A stretch of 64,000 nucleotides of DNA from Terribacillus sp. DMT04 (lineage in GTDB: Bacteria > Bacillota > Bacilli > Bacillales > Amphibacillaceae): the NCBI RefSeq assembly GCF_019056395.1, contig NZ_CP077639.1, positions 336,501 through 400,500 of the forward strand, written 5' to 3'. Below the pieces are notes generated by a model. It ran no database searches, was not told the origin of the DNA, and was given only the letters and a program-made list of their open reading frames with translations. Below, piece by piece: positions 25,669-34,756 of this stretch (the first letter of the stretch is position 1; every line of letters begins with the position of its first letter). The position numbers were made by a program, and so were the translations under genes.

Positions 25669-27550
25669 AGCTTGGTGCAAGTGTCGTTTTATTTGTTTCC
25701 ATATAAAGCTGTGCCAGGACAGTTTGAAGCTGGTTCAATTCTTTTTGCAGATTAAGTTCATGGTACGCTTGCAGAGCTGCGGGCTGTTTGGTATTAAGGA
25801 TAGTCAATACATTTGCAAGCTGGTTCTGCAGCGCATCATAGTGCCCATCCGATAGCTTGTCTTTCCGTTTCTGGAAAGCCATGAGCAAATACCCGGCGTG
25901 CTGTGCATGCATAATAGCTGGCCATAGTATCTCTGCCTGCTGCTGAGAAGCAGAGAAATCTCCCAGGCTTCGTTCATAAGCAGCACGCAATCCTATTAAG
26001 CTGTTTGTTAGTTTTTTCAACTGTTTTCGTTCTTGCTTATCTGTATGAATGGCGTGAAGCAGCTCTTGCATATGCTGTATGCTGTCTTTCAATAAGAATG
26101 GCAAGAAGCGAGAGTGAATACCTCTCCATAAAAGCAAGACAGCTGCAATCGCAATGATGCTGCCGAAAATAGTATCGACAACTCTAGCTGTCACAAAATA
26201 ACTAATCGCATTGCCAGGATTCATTGTTTCCACGATGACCAGTACAAGTGGTGCGATGAACATGTTGGCAAAGACATAGTTTCGTACAATAGATAATTCC
26301 ACACAAAGCTGCAATATACCAACAGCAGCAATTAAATAGTAGCCTGACGGTTCTAGTGACAAAATCAGGCCGCCGATTACGGTGCCGACAATCGTACCAA
26401 GCGACCGCTGGATTGCCCGGTGAATGGTAAGTGTTGTGTTAGCACCAATCAGTACAGCTGCACAAGCTACTGGAACCCAATAGGGGCGGTTGAATCCTAA
26501 ACTATGTGCCAGCAGGGAGGCAATCATGATAAACAGGCCGTAAAACAAAGCATGCCGGACAGTGAGATTGGTAAACGAGATTCCGCTGACAAGCAATCTC
26601 CAAGCAGATTCTGTTTTAACTGAGGTGAACGCTTCTGCTTCTTCCTGCGAAGCTAATGTATAGGCCTGCTCTAATTCCAGCTGAAGCATTTTTAATGATT
26701 CACAGGAGGTGTTATGTGCTGGCCAATTTCCTTTTGCACCTTCTATTGCATCTATTACTGCGTGGAGCTGTGTTTCCATCGCTTGCAGTTGTTCCGAAGT
26801 CAAATTAGCATTCTTGAGCTGCGTCATTGTATGAAAGATATCTGTCGCAAGCTCGTGCAAGCGCAGTGTACTTGGCTTTCGTTTACTATCATAAATAATG
26901 CGGTCAGCTTGCTTTAATGTCAGGACAGTTAAATGCTGCATCTGAAAGAAGGATGTTGTCCCAATCGATTGCAGCATCGCCATCAACTGGCGATAAGATT
27001 TTATAATAACTTGTTTTTCATGATTTTTTTTTGCCCAAATCCAGCTCGCCATTGCAAGCAGCCAGGAAAGTGCGCCGCCTAGTAAAACGTAAAAGCCTCT
27101 TTCCCAGGCACTCTGCGGATCAACTGGCAATCCTGTGGCCAAGCAGAAGATGAGGACAAAGAACATAGGACCGGGTATAACAAGCTGAAAGGTGTTCAAG
27201 ACGTAAAAGGCAATTACACCGATAACTCCGGCAACAATGGATAGGGTGAACATATACGGTGCAAGTAATGTTCCAAGCACCATGGCAATTGTAAGGCAGA
27301 CAGCAACTGCAGCTAGTTTCTTTGCACGTTGTTTGTATGTTTCTGCGCCTATATATAGGAAAGTGAAAGCGCCTAGCGCAGCGGAAAATCCATGAATAAT
27401 ATCGCCGAGCAGCAAGCCGATTACTATCGGTAAACAAGTAGCGAGACCAGATCCAATCGCTCTGTTCCAAGGAAATGCTGCTGAACGTACACGCAGTGCA
27501 TCGCGAAGTGCAAGTCGTGTTGGTGCTTGTGGCAATTGATAATCTTTCAT
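25667..27550 (-). CDS. FUSC-family membrane protein
   Basis: A 627-residue protein with the duplicated FUSC layout: six helices (from SGLATCLPIVIGLLLGD), a cytoplasmic helical domain of about 170 residues (coiled segments LTLKQADRIIYDSKRKPSTLRL), six more helices starting RHALFYGLFIMIASLLA, and a cytoplasmic tail. FNRPYWVPVACAAVL and HRAIQRSLGTIVGTVIGG are the signature motifs of the second half. The family includes fusaric acid resistance and aromatic-acid exporters (AaeB, YccS). The substrate is unknown. AAGGG precedes ATG, with its own terminator. Confidence 0.87.
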   Translation of the reverse strand: MKDYQLPQAPTRLALRDALRVRSAAFPWNRAIGSGLATCLPIVIGLLLGDIIHGFSAALGAFTFLYIGAETYKQRAKKLAAVAVCLTIAMVLGTLLAPYMFTLSIVAGVIGVIAFYVLNTFQLVIPGPMFFVLIFCLATGLPVDPQSAWERGFYVLLGGALSWLLAMASWIWAKKNHEKQVIIKSYRQLMAMLQSIGTTSFFQMQHLTVLTLKQADRIIYDSKRKPSTLRLHELATDIFHTMTQLKNANLTSEQLQAMETQLHAVIDAIEGAKGNWPAHNTSCESLKMLQLELEQAYTLASQEEAEAFTSVKTESAWRLLVSGISFTNLTVRHALFYGLFIMIASLLAHSLGFNRPYWVPVACAAVLIGANTTLTIHRAIQRSLGTIVGTVIGGLILSLEPSGYYLIAAVGILQLCVELSIVRNYVFANMFIAPLVLVIVETMNPGNAISYFVTARVVDTIFGSIIAIAAVLLLWRGIHSRFLPFLLKDSIQHMQELLHAIHTDKQERKQLKKLTNSLIGLRAAYERSLGDFSASQQQAEILWPAIMHAQHAGYLLMAFQKRKDKLSDGHYDALQNQLANVLTILNTKQPAALQAYHELNLQKELNQLQTVLAQLYMETNKTTLAPS

Positions 27551-27783
27551 ATAAAATCCCTTCTTTTCTAGCCATAATCCCCATAAAAAAGGGCTTAATC
27601 AGATCTATTATATTGTAATGCAATTCACAAACTAATTCAATCGAGTGAAGTAAATGGAGGTACTTATCAATAAATGAAATCCTGGAATCAAATTGATTGC
27701 AACACGTTCATTTATACTTTTTAATGTTATGATAATAGTTATACAAGAATTTATTATTGCGCTAATAAAGGAGCGATACGTAG

Positions 27784-28476
27784 ATGGCGAAAAAGAAAAA
27801 GCCAGCAGGCAATACACCACAGGCTGCATCCAAAACATCCAAAGTTATTGTGTGGATTGTCCTGGCGATTGTCTTGTTGGTTGCTGCATTGGTTCTGATT
27901 AACTCTTATACGGGATCATCTAGTGACGAAGCAAAGGAAATTAATTACGAAAATCAGCCAGTCCTCGGCGATGAAAATGCGCCGGTCAAAATAGTGGAAT
28001 TTGGTGATTATAAATGTATCCACTGTCAGAACTTCCACGACAGTAACTTCCCGGTTATTGACCAAGAATTAATCCAAACCGGCAAAGCGAGTTTCTACTT
28101 TATGAACATGCCGATTATTAATCAGCAATCAAATGAAGCAGCGCATTTTGCAGAAGCTGTTTATCAAGTGCTTGGCGATGACGTATTCTGGGATTTCCAT
28201 GATGCCTTATACGAAGAAGACTTGAACACAGCATTCTCTGAAGAACTGTTTATGGACAAGCTTCGTAATATTGTCAGCACAGAAGAAGCCGAAGAAGTGC
28301 TGCATGTGTATCAGGAAGATGGAGCCGAGGATGCAGTTGAATCGGATAAAGAGACAGCAGCAGATCTAGATGTAGAAGGAACTCCTACTATCTTTGTTAA
28401 CGGAAAACTTTTCGAAGGCGAAGACATGAATGATTTGATAGAAATGGTGAATAAGGAAACACAGGGGGCAAATTAA
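27784..28476 (+). CDS. bdbD: Membrane-anchored thiol-disulfide oxidoreductase BdbD (DsbA-like)
   Basis: A 230-residue protein with a basic N-terminus, one membrane anchor (about residues 20-41) and an extracytoplasmic DsbA fold with active site C78-I-H-C81. The cis-Pro loop is EGTPTIFVNG. It introduces disulfides into exported proteins. The active-site dipeptide Ile-His is not the common Pro-His or Pro-Ser. It overlaps bdbC by one base (TAATG), so the oxidase and its partner are coupled. In B. subtilis the pair is needed for competence pseudopilus and other disulfides. AAAGGAG precedes ATG. Confidence 0.92.
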   Translation: MAKKKKPAGNTPQAASKTSKVIVWIVLAIVLLVAALVLINSYTGSSSDEAKEINYENQPVLGDENAPVKIVEFGDYKCIHCQNFHDSNFPVIDQELIQTGKASFYFMNMPIINQQSNEAAHFAEAVYQVLGDDVFWDFHDALYEEDLNTAFSEELFMDKLRNIVSTEEAEEVLHVYQEDGAEDAVESDKETAADLDVEGTPTIFVNGKLFEGEDMNDLIEMVNKETQGAN

Positions 28477-28880
28477 TGAATAAAAGTCTCCTCATTGCTT
28501 GGGTTGCTGCGCTGTTTGCTACATTGGGCAGTCTTTACTTCAGCGAAATCATGAAATTCGTTCCATGCACATTATGCTGGTATCAGCGGATTTTGATGTA
28601 CCCAATGGCGATTATTCTAGGTATTGCATTCTATAAGAATGATTTGCGGATTTATCAATATGCACTGCCGCTTAGTATCTTAGGATTTCTTGTTTCTGGA
28701 TACCATTATCTGCATCAAAAAGTACCTGCTTTGCAGGACGCTAGTATTTGTTCAAGCGGTGTGCCTTGCTCCGGTTATTATATTAATTGGCTCGGTTTCA
28801 TTACGATCCCGCTTCTGGCTTTTACTGCATTTACGAGTATCACAATTTGTTTGTTTATCTTGCGCAGTAAGCGTGCATAA
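28476..28880 (+). CDS. bdbC: Disulfide bond formation membrane protein BdbC (DsbB-like)
   Basis: A 134-residue protein with four helices and the two redox cysteine pairs of DsbB/BdbC: C31-TL-C34 in the first outer loop and C92/C98 (SICSSGVPC) in the second. The quinone-side pattern CWYQRILMYP follows the first pair. It reoxidises BdbD and passes electrons to menaquinone. It is coupled to bdbD and closed by a strong terminator. Confidence 0.93.
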   Translation: MNKSLLIAWVAALFATLGSLYFSEIMKFVPCTLCWYQRILMYPMAIILGIAFYKNDLRIYQYALPLSILGFLVSGYHYLHQKVPALQDASICSSGVPCSGYYINWLGFITIPLLAFTAFTSITICLFILRSKRA

Positions 28881-28882
28881 AG

Positions 28883-28915
28883 AAAAGCATTTGCCGATCT
28901 GGCAAATGCTTTTTC
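28883..28915. terminator. Terminator of bdbDC and cidAB
   Basis: AAAAGCATTTGCC/GGCAAATGCTTTT with a 5-nt loop, followed by T residues, lies between convergent units. Confidence 0.9.
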
Positions 28916-29620
28916 TTATAATATAGTAATTTGCAGTAAGGAAGGGATAAGCAGTCCTGCCCAAACCAAAGTCATACCAGCAGCCATAATCATTCCAATG
29001 GTAGAGAAAGTTCCTTCTTGTTCGCCGTATTCCATTGCTTTGTTTGTACCTACACCATGTGCTCCCATGCCGAGTGCCAGCCCGCGAGCGACGGGTGATT
29101 TAAGTGACATCAGGCGAATGACGTAAGGGCCGATGATGCCGCCTGTTACACCCGTAACAATCACAAATACCGTTGTCAGTGTTGGTAAGCCGCCAATTGT
29201 TTTTGATACTTCAATTGCGATAGGTGTTGTAATGGATCGAGGCAGAATACTGATGAGTAAGTCGCCGTTGAAATGCAAGACGAGACTAAGCAGTAAAGAA
29301 GACCCGATGGCGACAAGTGTTCCAGCTGCAATACTGGTCAAGATAATTATAATGTTTTTTCGTAATAGCGGTGCATGCTTGTAAATTGGTATAGCAAATG
29401 CAACCGTAGCAGGACCGAGCATATGTGTCCAAAGGCTGGATGATAATGCATAATCACTCGGCTGCAAGGAAGACAACTGAATGATAGCAATCAAAATCAA
29501 CGGACACAGCAGCAGCGGGTGAAAGAATGGCAGCGGCCATTTTTTATACACAACCTTCGATGCGCGGTAGATAACGTAGGTTACAATCGTGCCGATTAAG
29601 ATGATTAGCGCAGTTGTCAT
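28916..29620 (-). CDS. cidB: CidB/LrgB-family membrane protein
   Basis: A 234-residue LrgB/CidB protein with about seven helices. The family block SITTPIAIEVSKTIGG and the C-terminal LGMGAHGVGTNKAMEYGE are both intact. CidB works with the small holin-like CidA and has been linked to pyruvate or acetate-related transport and to programmed lysis. Its start overlaps the cidA stop by 4 nt, so they are coupled. Confidence 0.9.
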   Translation of the reverse strand: MTTALIILIGTIVTYVIYRASKVVYKKWPLPFFHPLLLCPLILIAIIQLSSLQPSDYALSSSLWTHMLGPATVAFAIPIYKHAPLLRKNIIIILTSIAAGTLVAIGSSLLLSLVLHFNGDLLISILPRSITTPIAIEVSKTIGGLPTLTTVFVIVTGVTGGIIGPYVIRLMSLKSPVARGLALGMGAHGVGTNKAMEYGEQEGTFSTIGMIMAAGMTLVWAGLLIPSLLQITIL

Positions 29621-29997
29621 AAATGATGCTCTCCTTTCCTTTTTCGTCGATACAATCTTTCAGCAGTAAACCCAGTAGCGGCCATCACGATGAAGGTGCT
29701 GATTAGAATTAGCAGCAGCGTCTCCAGTCCTTGCCAGTTTAAAATTTCTTTGTAATTCAGAATACCAACTGCTGAAGGGACAAAGAAAAGCAGAAGTTCA
29801 GCTAACAGCCAGCCCCCTGCTTTTTCAATCCACTCCAACTTGACGATACCTGCAAATAAGCTTAGTAATAACAAGACCAGACCTACGATGGAGCCTGGTA
29901 CCGGAAGTGCTAATATATGTGCTAAGCCGACACCGGCAAAATAAAATACGTGAATGAGCGCTAGCTGAGAAAGGATGGTAAGTGTTTTTCGAACCAT
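29617..29997 (-). CDS. cidA: CidA/LrgA holin-like protein
   Basis: A 126-residue protein with four helices and the family motif LALPVPGSIVGLVLLL in helix 2, then a basic C-terminus (ERLYRRKRKGEHHL). It is homologous to CidA/LrgA, the holin-like partner of CidB. It follows the cidR gene in the same direction after 122 nt. An inverted repeat lies just upstream of its ribosome site. Confidence 0.9.
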   Translation of the reverse strand: MVRKTLTILSQLALIHVFYFAGVGLAHILALPVPGSIVGLVLLLLSLFAGIVKLEWIEKAGGWLLAELLLFFVPSAVGILNYKEILNWQGLETLLLILISTFIVMAATGFTAERLYRRKRKGEHHL

Positions 29998-30016
29998 GGA
30001 TCTTCCTCCTAACGGA

Positions 30017-30045
30017 AATTATCGATACCTTTTTTATTGATAATT
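30017..30045. repeat. Inverted repeat in the cidA leader
   Basis: AATTATCGAT (30017-30026) and ATTGATAATT (30036-30045) are inverted with one mismatch and a 9-nt spacer. It could be a CidR-type operator or an RNA hairpin just before the cidA ribosome site; it lacks a T tract. Confidence 0.45.
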
Positions 30046-30119
30046 CCATCATACTGCTGCTTCACGTATTCGTAAAATACATATATCTTATAGTATGTAT
30101 AACTTGCGGTTATATCGGG

Positions 30120-30986
30120 TTACAGAAAGAATTCAATGAACCTTCTGCCTGCATAAGAAATATACTTCTCCTTTTTCGTAATAATAGCCAGATTCCAAGG
30201 GATAGAAGGTGTTAAATCAATAATACGTATATCTGCATTATACGTACGATTGCAAATGGACTCTGGAAGAACGCTGACACCTAAGTTGGCTGCTACCATT
30301 TCACTAATAAAATCCCATTGTGCACTTTTAAAAAGAATATGAGGTTCAAAGCCTTCTTCAATACAACGTTTTCGCATAATATCGTGAAGCGCAAACTCCT
30401 CATTATAGAAGATAAAGTCTTCATTCTTTAATTCTTTTAATTCAACAAGACTTCGATCAGCTAGCGGGTGCTCCCGATGAACCATTAGCTTCATGTCTTC
30501 CTCGACAATCGGATAATAATTGAACTCTTTCGCATCTATTGGCATCACGGCGACACCTAGCTCGAATTCTCCTTCATCAACAGCTTTCACGACGCGAGCT
30601 GCACCGTATTCGGTAATATTAATAGTGACATTTGGGTAAGTCTGATGGAAGCGAGCCATTACCTTTGGAAAGAAGAGACTCCCGATAATAGGCGGAATAC
30701 CAATCGTGACAGCTCCCTGCTGTAAGTCGGTAAGATCTTGGAGAGTCGTCTGCATCTCATCTAATTGTGCAAGTACTTGCTGGCTGTACGTATAAACAAC
30801 TTTACCGGCATCTGTTAGGGTACTGGATTTGTTCGAACGTTTGAACAAGGTGATACCTAATTCTTCTTCCAGACTTTTGATAGTCTTGCTGAGTGCTGGC
30901 TGAGATATGTGCAAGTTTTCTGCTGCTTTCGTAAGTCTCTTTTGTTTTACAATTTCGACTAGATAGCGTAGCTGGCGCAATTCCAT
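30120..30986 (-). CDS. cidR: LysR-family regulator CidR
   Basis: A 288-residue LysR-type regulator: N-terminal winged helix (RLTKAAENLHISQPALSKTI, residues 17-36), linker helix and a periplasmic-binding-like effector domain (VTIGIPPIIGSLFFP onwards). It lies directly upstream of cidA-cidB on the same strand. CidR in staphylococci and YwbI in B. subtilis activate cidAB in response to acetate or glucose overflow. The identity is supported mainly by this gene order and overall similarity to YwbI. Confidence 0.88.
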   Translation of the reverse strand: MELRQLRYLVEIVKQKRLTKAAENLHISQPALSKTIKSLEEELGITLFKRSNKSSTLTDAGKVVYTYSQQVLAQLDEMQTTLQDLTDLQQGAVTIGIPPIIGSLFFPKVMARFHQTYPNVTINITEYGAARVVKAVDEGEFELGVAVMPIDAKEFNYYPIVEEDMKLMVHREHPLADRSLVELKELKNEDFIFYNEEFALHDIMRKRCIEEGFEPHILFKSAQWDFISEMVAANLGVSVLPESICNRTYNADIRIIDLTPSIPWNLAIITKKEKYISYAGRRFIEFFL

Positions 30987-31082
30987 ATTATTTCCGTCCT
31001 TTCTTTTGTTCTAGTATACCCATTTCTGCTTTGGAGAGAAATGCTATAATACAAGGACTACCAGATAAAAGGAGTCCTGCAG

Positions 31083-31553
31083 ATGGGTTACGAGATAAGT
31101 TCATTGACTGCTGATGATGCATATACAGTTTTACACTGGCGTTATTCCCCGCCTTATGATTTGTACAACCTTACCTATACAGAAGGTGCGGTGATGATGC
31201 TTATGGTAGGTGACTATTACGGTGTGTACGAAGGTGGGTCACTGCTTGGCTATTTCTGTGTCGGAGAAGATGCGCAGGTTCCTGGTGGCAATTACAGTGA
31301 CAGAACCTACTTGGATATCGGGATTGGTATGGCGCCGCAATTGACCGGACAGGGGAGAGGGAAGGTCTTCTTTCGTGACATTCAAAATTGGATAGAAGAA
31401 AATAAGCAGCAAACACATCTCAGGCTCACAGTTGCAGCATTTAATGAACGCGCTATTCATTTATATAAAAATGCTGGATTTCGAGAAACAGGGCGTTTTG
31501 TGCGTGATGCAGATCAATTATTATTCCTTATTATGACAAAGAGCCCATGTTAA
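31083..31553 (+). CDS. GNAT-family N-acetyltransferase
   Basis: A 156-residue single GNAT domain: motif A is IGIGMAPQLTGQGRGKVFFRDI with the acetyl-CoA Q-x-x-G-x-G loop, and motif B is VAAFNERAIHLYKNAGFRETGRF. This is the group of RimI/YkkB-like enzymes with a WRYSPPYDLYN opening. AAAGGAG precedes ATG. Its stop overlaps a terminator shared with the convergent oxidoreductase. The acceptor amine is unknown. Confidence 0.87.
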   Translation: MGYEISSLTADDAYTVLHWRYSPPYDLYNLTYTEGAVMMLMVGDYYGVYEGGSLLGYFCVGEDAQVPGGNYSDRTYLDIGIGMAPQLTGQGRGKVFFRDIQNWIEENKQQTHLRLTVAAFNERAIHLYKNAGFRETGRFVRDADQLLFLIMTKSPC

Positions 31554-31567
31554 CGCATGGGCTTTTG
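31542..31567. terminator. Bidirectional terminator
   Basis: AGCCCATG/CATGGGCT with a 6-nt loop overlaps the acetyltransferase stop codon and is followed by TTTTG. Confidence 0.8.
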
Positions 31568-31568
31568 T

Positions 31569-32675
31569 TTAGGTGAGGGCTTTTTCCGGATTATAAGCAG
31601 AGACGTCAATTGTTGGTTCTTCGCCCAGCACGAGCTTCGCAAGCTGAGAGGCGATGTAAGGTCCCATTGTAAGACCGGATGCTCCTAAGCCATTAATAAC
31701 ATGTAAATTATTGTGACCTGGCATTTGCCCAAATACCGGCAGAAAACCCGGGGTGAATGGACGAAAGCCGACCCGTGTTTCGGCTAAGCTTGCTTGTTCC
31801 AGTCCCGGAGCTACTTGGAACGCTTTGTTTAATACTTCATGAACACCGCTTGCTGTGATGCGTGTATCCATCATGGTGTCATTTTCATGTGTCGCACCAG
31901 CAACGATTTTGCCATCTGGAAAAGCGAGCAAGTATTGATCATTAGGCGGCATAATGACTGGCCATGCAGCTGTTTGTCTGTCTGTTAGCTGCAAGTGGCA
32001 AATCTGCGCTTTCTGAAAGCTGACTTGCAGATTATAGCCTAATGGCTCTAACAGCTGTTTTGCCCATGCGCCTGCTGTCACGATGACTTGATCAGGTAAA
32101 AGTACTTCATTGCCTGCTGTCACGGCTATGTTTCCAGCGTTTAACGATAATGCTGCATCAGCTTGTATAAAGCGTGCTCCGTGTTTTTGAGCTGCGCGGT
32201 GTAAACTATTCCGTAGTGCTCTGCCGTCAACCCGTGCTGCACCGCTGACATGAACAGCGCCGTAGCCAGGTGCAAGCAGTGGGAACAGCTTGCGTGCTTC
32301 TTCTTCAAGCGGTGTAATGGTACCGATTTCCGGGGCGTCGGCTTTCCGCTTTTCTGCACGTTCCCGCATTCCGTCCAGTTTTTTTGGGTCATGATGTAAG
32401 CTAATGGCGCCTACGCGAGCGTAGCCTGTTTCTTCTTCTCCATCTTGACGAAGTTCTTCGATAAGTTGGGGATAGTAACTGGCACCGCCTTTCGCTAACC
32501 GGTACCAATCCTTATTTCGGCGCTGTGACAGCCATGGGCAGACTATTCCTGCTGCGGCGTCTGTAGCTTGTCCTGTGTCAAAACGATCGATGACGGTTAC
32601 TTGCATGCCTGCTTTCGCAAGCTGGTAAGCAGTCGCCGATCCTGCAATTCCTGCTCCAATTACTGCTATGTGCAT
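31569..32675 (-). CDS. yurR: FAD-dependent amino acid oxidoreductase (DadA/glycine-oxidase-like, YurR-like)
   Basis: About 368 residues. The N-terminal dinucleotide motif AVIGAGIAGSATAYQLAKAG binds FAD, with the acidic VIDRF end. A second motif QVIVTAGAWA and the C-terminal HVINGLGASGLTMGP loop are those of the DAO superfamily. It probably oxidises a D-amino acid or an N-methylated amine. The start is either 32684 or 32675; AAAAGG is 9 nt before the latter. Monocistronic. The closest remembered relative is B. subtilis YurR, of unproved substrate. Confidence 0.82.
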   Translation of the reverse strand: MHIAVIGAGIAGSATAYQLAKAGMQVTVIDRFDTGQATDAAAGIVCPWLSQRRNKDWYRLAKGGASYYPQLIEELRQDGEEETGYARVGAISLHHDPKKLDGMRERAEKRKADAPEIGTITPLEEEARKLFPLLAPGYGAVHVSGAARVDGRALRNSLHRAAQKHGARFIQADAALSLNAGNIAVTAGNEVLLPDQVIVTAGAWAKQLLEPLGYNLQVSFQKAQICHLQLTDRQTAAWPVIMPPNDQYLLAFPDGKIVAGATHENDTMMDTRITASGVHEVLNKAFQVAPGLEQASLAETRVGFRPFTPGFLPVFGQMPGHNNLHVINGLGASGLTMGPYIASQLAKLVLGEEPTIDVSAYNPEKALT

Positions 32676-32808
32676 ATCGAACATCCTTTTCCTTCATTTC
32701 GCTACGAGTATACCATAAAAAGAATCATTTTTTTTCAGTACCAAATGGAGCGAAGTTGTAGTATAAGTTAGAAGTAGATGAAAAAATTATAAAAGGATCG
32801 GTATACAC

Positions 32809-34167
32809 ATGGTGACAAAAAGTCGCAAGCTGTTTCAGCGTATTCGAATTCATCCGCCGCAATTCTTTGCTTTGGGGTTCCTTGTATTAATTGGATTAGG
32901 AACGTTTTTATTGATGCTGCCATTTGCTACTGCTGACAGACATCACTTGTCTTTTGTAGATGCGTTGTTTGAAGCTACATCTGCCGTTAGTGTGACAGGG
33001 CTGGTAGTGGTGGATACCAAGACAACCTTTACACTATTTGGCCAAATCGTGCTGTTAGGCCTCATTCAAGTTGGCGGCTTAGGATTCATGACGCTGACGG
33101 TCTTTATTGCTTTAATGCTCCGGCGCAATATAACCTTTGAGGAACGTCATTTAGTCAAGGAATCGCTGAATCAAGATTCCTATGAGGGCATCGTCCGTAT
33201 GGTACGGTTTGTAATTGTGTTTGCAGTGATTTGTGAGCTGATTGGAACGATCATTCTCGGGTTGCATTGGGGAGATCGTTTTGGCTATCCGAAATCCTTT
33301 TACTATGGGCTGTTTCACTCTGTTTCTGCATTTAATAATGCTGGCTTCGATATTATGGGTGATTTTAGCAGCATGACAGCATTTACCGGTGATGTAACTG
33401 TTAATGTAACACTTACATCACTGCTGATTTTAGGCGGAGCTGGATTCATTGTAATAGCGGATCTTTTCCAGAGAGTAAAGGCAAAGAAGCGGATTACATT
33501 GCATACGAAGGTAGTCCTGTGGATGACAGCTATTCTGATTATCGCCGGAACAGCAGCTGTATTTGTTTTGGAATACAGCAATGCGGCTACGATTGGAAAC
33601 CTTTCATTAAAAGATAAGCTGCTTGCTTCTTATTTTCATGGTGTTGTCCCTCGGACTGCGGGCTTTAACTCCTTGAATACAGGAGATTTAACACTTGGTT
33701 CGCAGGTCGTGACCATGGCGCTCATGTTTATTGGCGGCGGAACGGGGGGAACTGCCGGCGGTATTAAAGTGACGACCTTTGCTATCTTGCTGTTAGCAGT
33801 ATGGGCATTGATTAAAGGCAGGCAGGAAGTAAATATAAGCAATCGGAGACTGCCTTTGGATTTAGTGTTCCGGGCTTTTTCCATTACCACGTACTCGGTT
33901 TTGCTTGTATCTGTGTTCATATTCCTGCTTTCTATAACAGAAACTGGTTTCGGTCTTAACGTCATTGCTTTTGAAGTGATTTCTGCATTTGGCACAGTAG
34001 GCATGTCGCTTGGATTAACGACGGAACTGACTGAAGCAGGCAAGCTGCTGCTTTCCATTCTCATGTTTATGGGAAGAGTTGGTCCGATTACGATTGCATT
34101 CGCATTGGCTTTTCGCACAAAATCCACAGCTGTACGAAATCCGGAGGAGCGAATTATTATTGGTTAG
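32809..34167 (+). CDS. ktrD: Potassium-uptake channel subunit KtrB/KtrD
   Basis: A 452-residue Trk/Ktr protein with four M1-P-M2 units. The selectivity-filter segments are visible: SAVSVTGLVV, AFNNAGFDI, RTAGFNSL and GTVGMSLG, and the gating loop GGTGGTAGGIKVTT lies in the third unit. It moves K+ (with Na+) across the membrane together with a cytoplasmic RCK-domain subunit. No ktrA/ktrC gene is adjacent, which favours KtrD; this is inference. AAAGGA lies about 12 nt before ATG. The short upstream gap does not hold a recognisable ydaO riboswitch. Confidence 0.9.
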   Translation: MVTKSRKLFQRIRIHPPQFFALGFLVLIGLGTFLLMLPFATADRHHLSFVDALFEATSAVSVTGLVVVDTKTTFTLFGQIVLLGLIQVGGLGFMTLTVFIALMLRRNITFEERHLVKESLNQDSYEGIVRMVRFVIVFAVICELIGTIILGLHWGDRFGYPKSFYYGLFHSVSAFNNAGFDIMGDFSSMTAFTGDVTVNVTLTSLLILGGAGFIVIADLFQRVKAKKRITLHTKVVLWMTAILIIAGTAAVFVLEYSNAATIGNLSLKDKLLASYFHGVVPRTAGFNSLNTGDLTLGSQVVTMALMFIGGGTGGTAGGIKVTTFAILLLAVWALIKGRQEVNISNRRLPLDLVFRAFSITTYSVLLVSVFIFLLSITETGFGLNVIAFEVISAFGTVGMSLGLTTELTEAGKLLLSILMFMGRVGPITIAFALAFRTKSTAVRNPEERIIIG

Positions 34168-34258
34168 ATACATGCGTATGAATCCGTTTTCGGTTTCTCT
34201 TATTCTATATTTCAGATAGAATAGGGTTTACATTATAAAAGAGTAAGGAGTGATGAAA

Positions 34259-34756
34259 GTGGATAAAAAAGAAATAGAGATATTAGAGTTATTAGAAAAG
34301 AACGGGAGAATGGATGTACATACAATCGCCCAAATGGTGGAGCTATCGCCGGAGGAAGTGGAGCAGGCAATTCAGAAATTCGAAGACCAGCAAATCATCC
34401 ACGGATACTCTACGCTGATTGATTGGACGGAAGTACTTGGATATGAAGGTGTTACGGCAATGATTGATGTGAAAGTGACACCTGTAAGAGGGAAAGGGTT
34501 TAATGATGTTGCGGAACGCATTTATCGTTTCCCGGAAGTGAAAGCTGTGTATTTGATGTCAGGCGCTTATGATTTGTCTGTATCAGTAGAAGGGAAAACA
34601 ATGTCACAAGTTGCGCGCTTTGTATCGGAGAAACTATCCACTTTGGACACCGTTATTTCGACAACAACGCACTTTATTCTGAAAAAGTATAAACATGATG
34701 GCATTATTTTCGGTGAGGATGACAATAACGACCGCAGAATGCCGGTGAGCCCATGA
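34259..34756 (+). CDS. alaR: Lrp/AsnC-family regulator AlaR (YugG-like)
   Basis: A 165-residue Lrp/AsnC protein: N-terminal helix-turn-helix (DVHTIAQMVELSPEEVEQAI) and a C-terminal RAM ligand domain (VKAVYLMSGAYDLSVSVEG). A GTG at 34259 has AAGGAG 8 nt upstream; the GTG/ATG at 34250/34253 are too close to it. The stop overlaps the next gene's ATG (ATGA). The pair corresponds to yugG-yugH of B. subtilis, now alaR-alaT, where AlaR activates the operon in response to alanine. Confidence 0.87.
   Translation: MDKKEIEILELLEKNGRMDVHTIAQMVELSPEEVEQAIQKFEDQQIIHGYSTLIDWTEVLGYEGVTAMIDVKVTPVRGKGFNDVAERIYRFPEVKAVYLMSGAYDLSVSVEGKTMSQVARFVSEKLSTLDTVISTTTHFILKKYKHDGIIFGEDDNNDRRMPVSP

Noticed and set aside
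27120-27623. 167-codon minus-strand frame at the FUSC gene start
   Set aside because: It overlaps the FUSC N-terminus in another frame and yields a Cys/Arg/Thr-rich sequence with no domain.
32685-32808. Possible c-di-AMP (ydaO-type) riboswitch before the potassium channel gene
   Set aside because: The gap of about 125 nt is shared with a divergent promoter and shows none of the paired elements expected.
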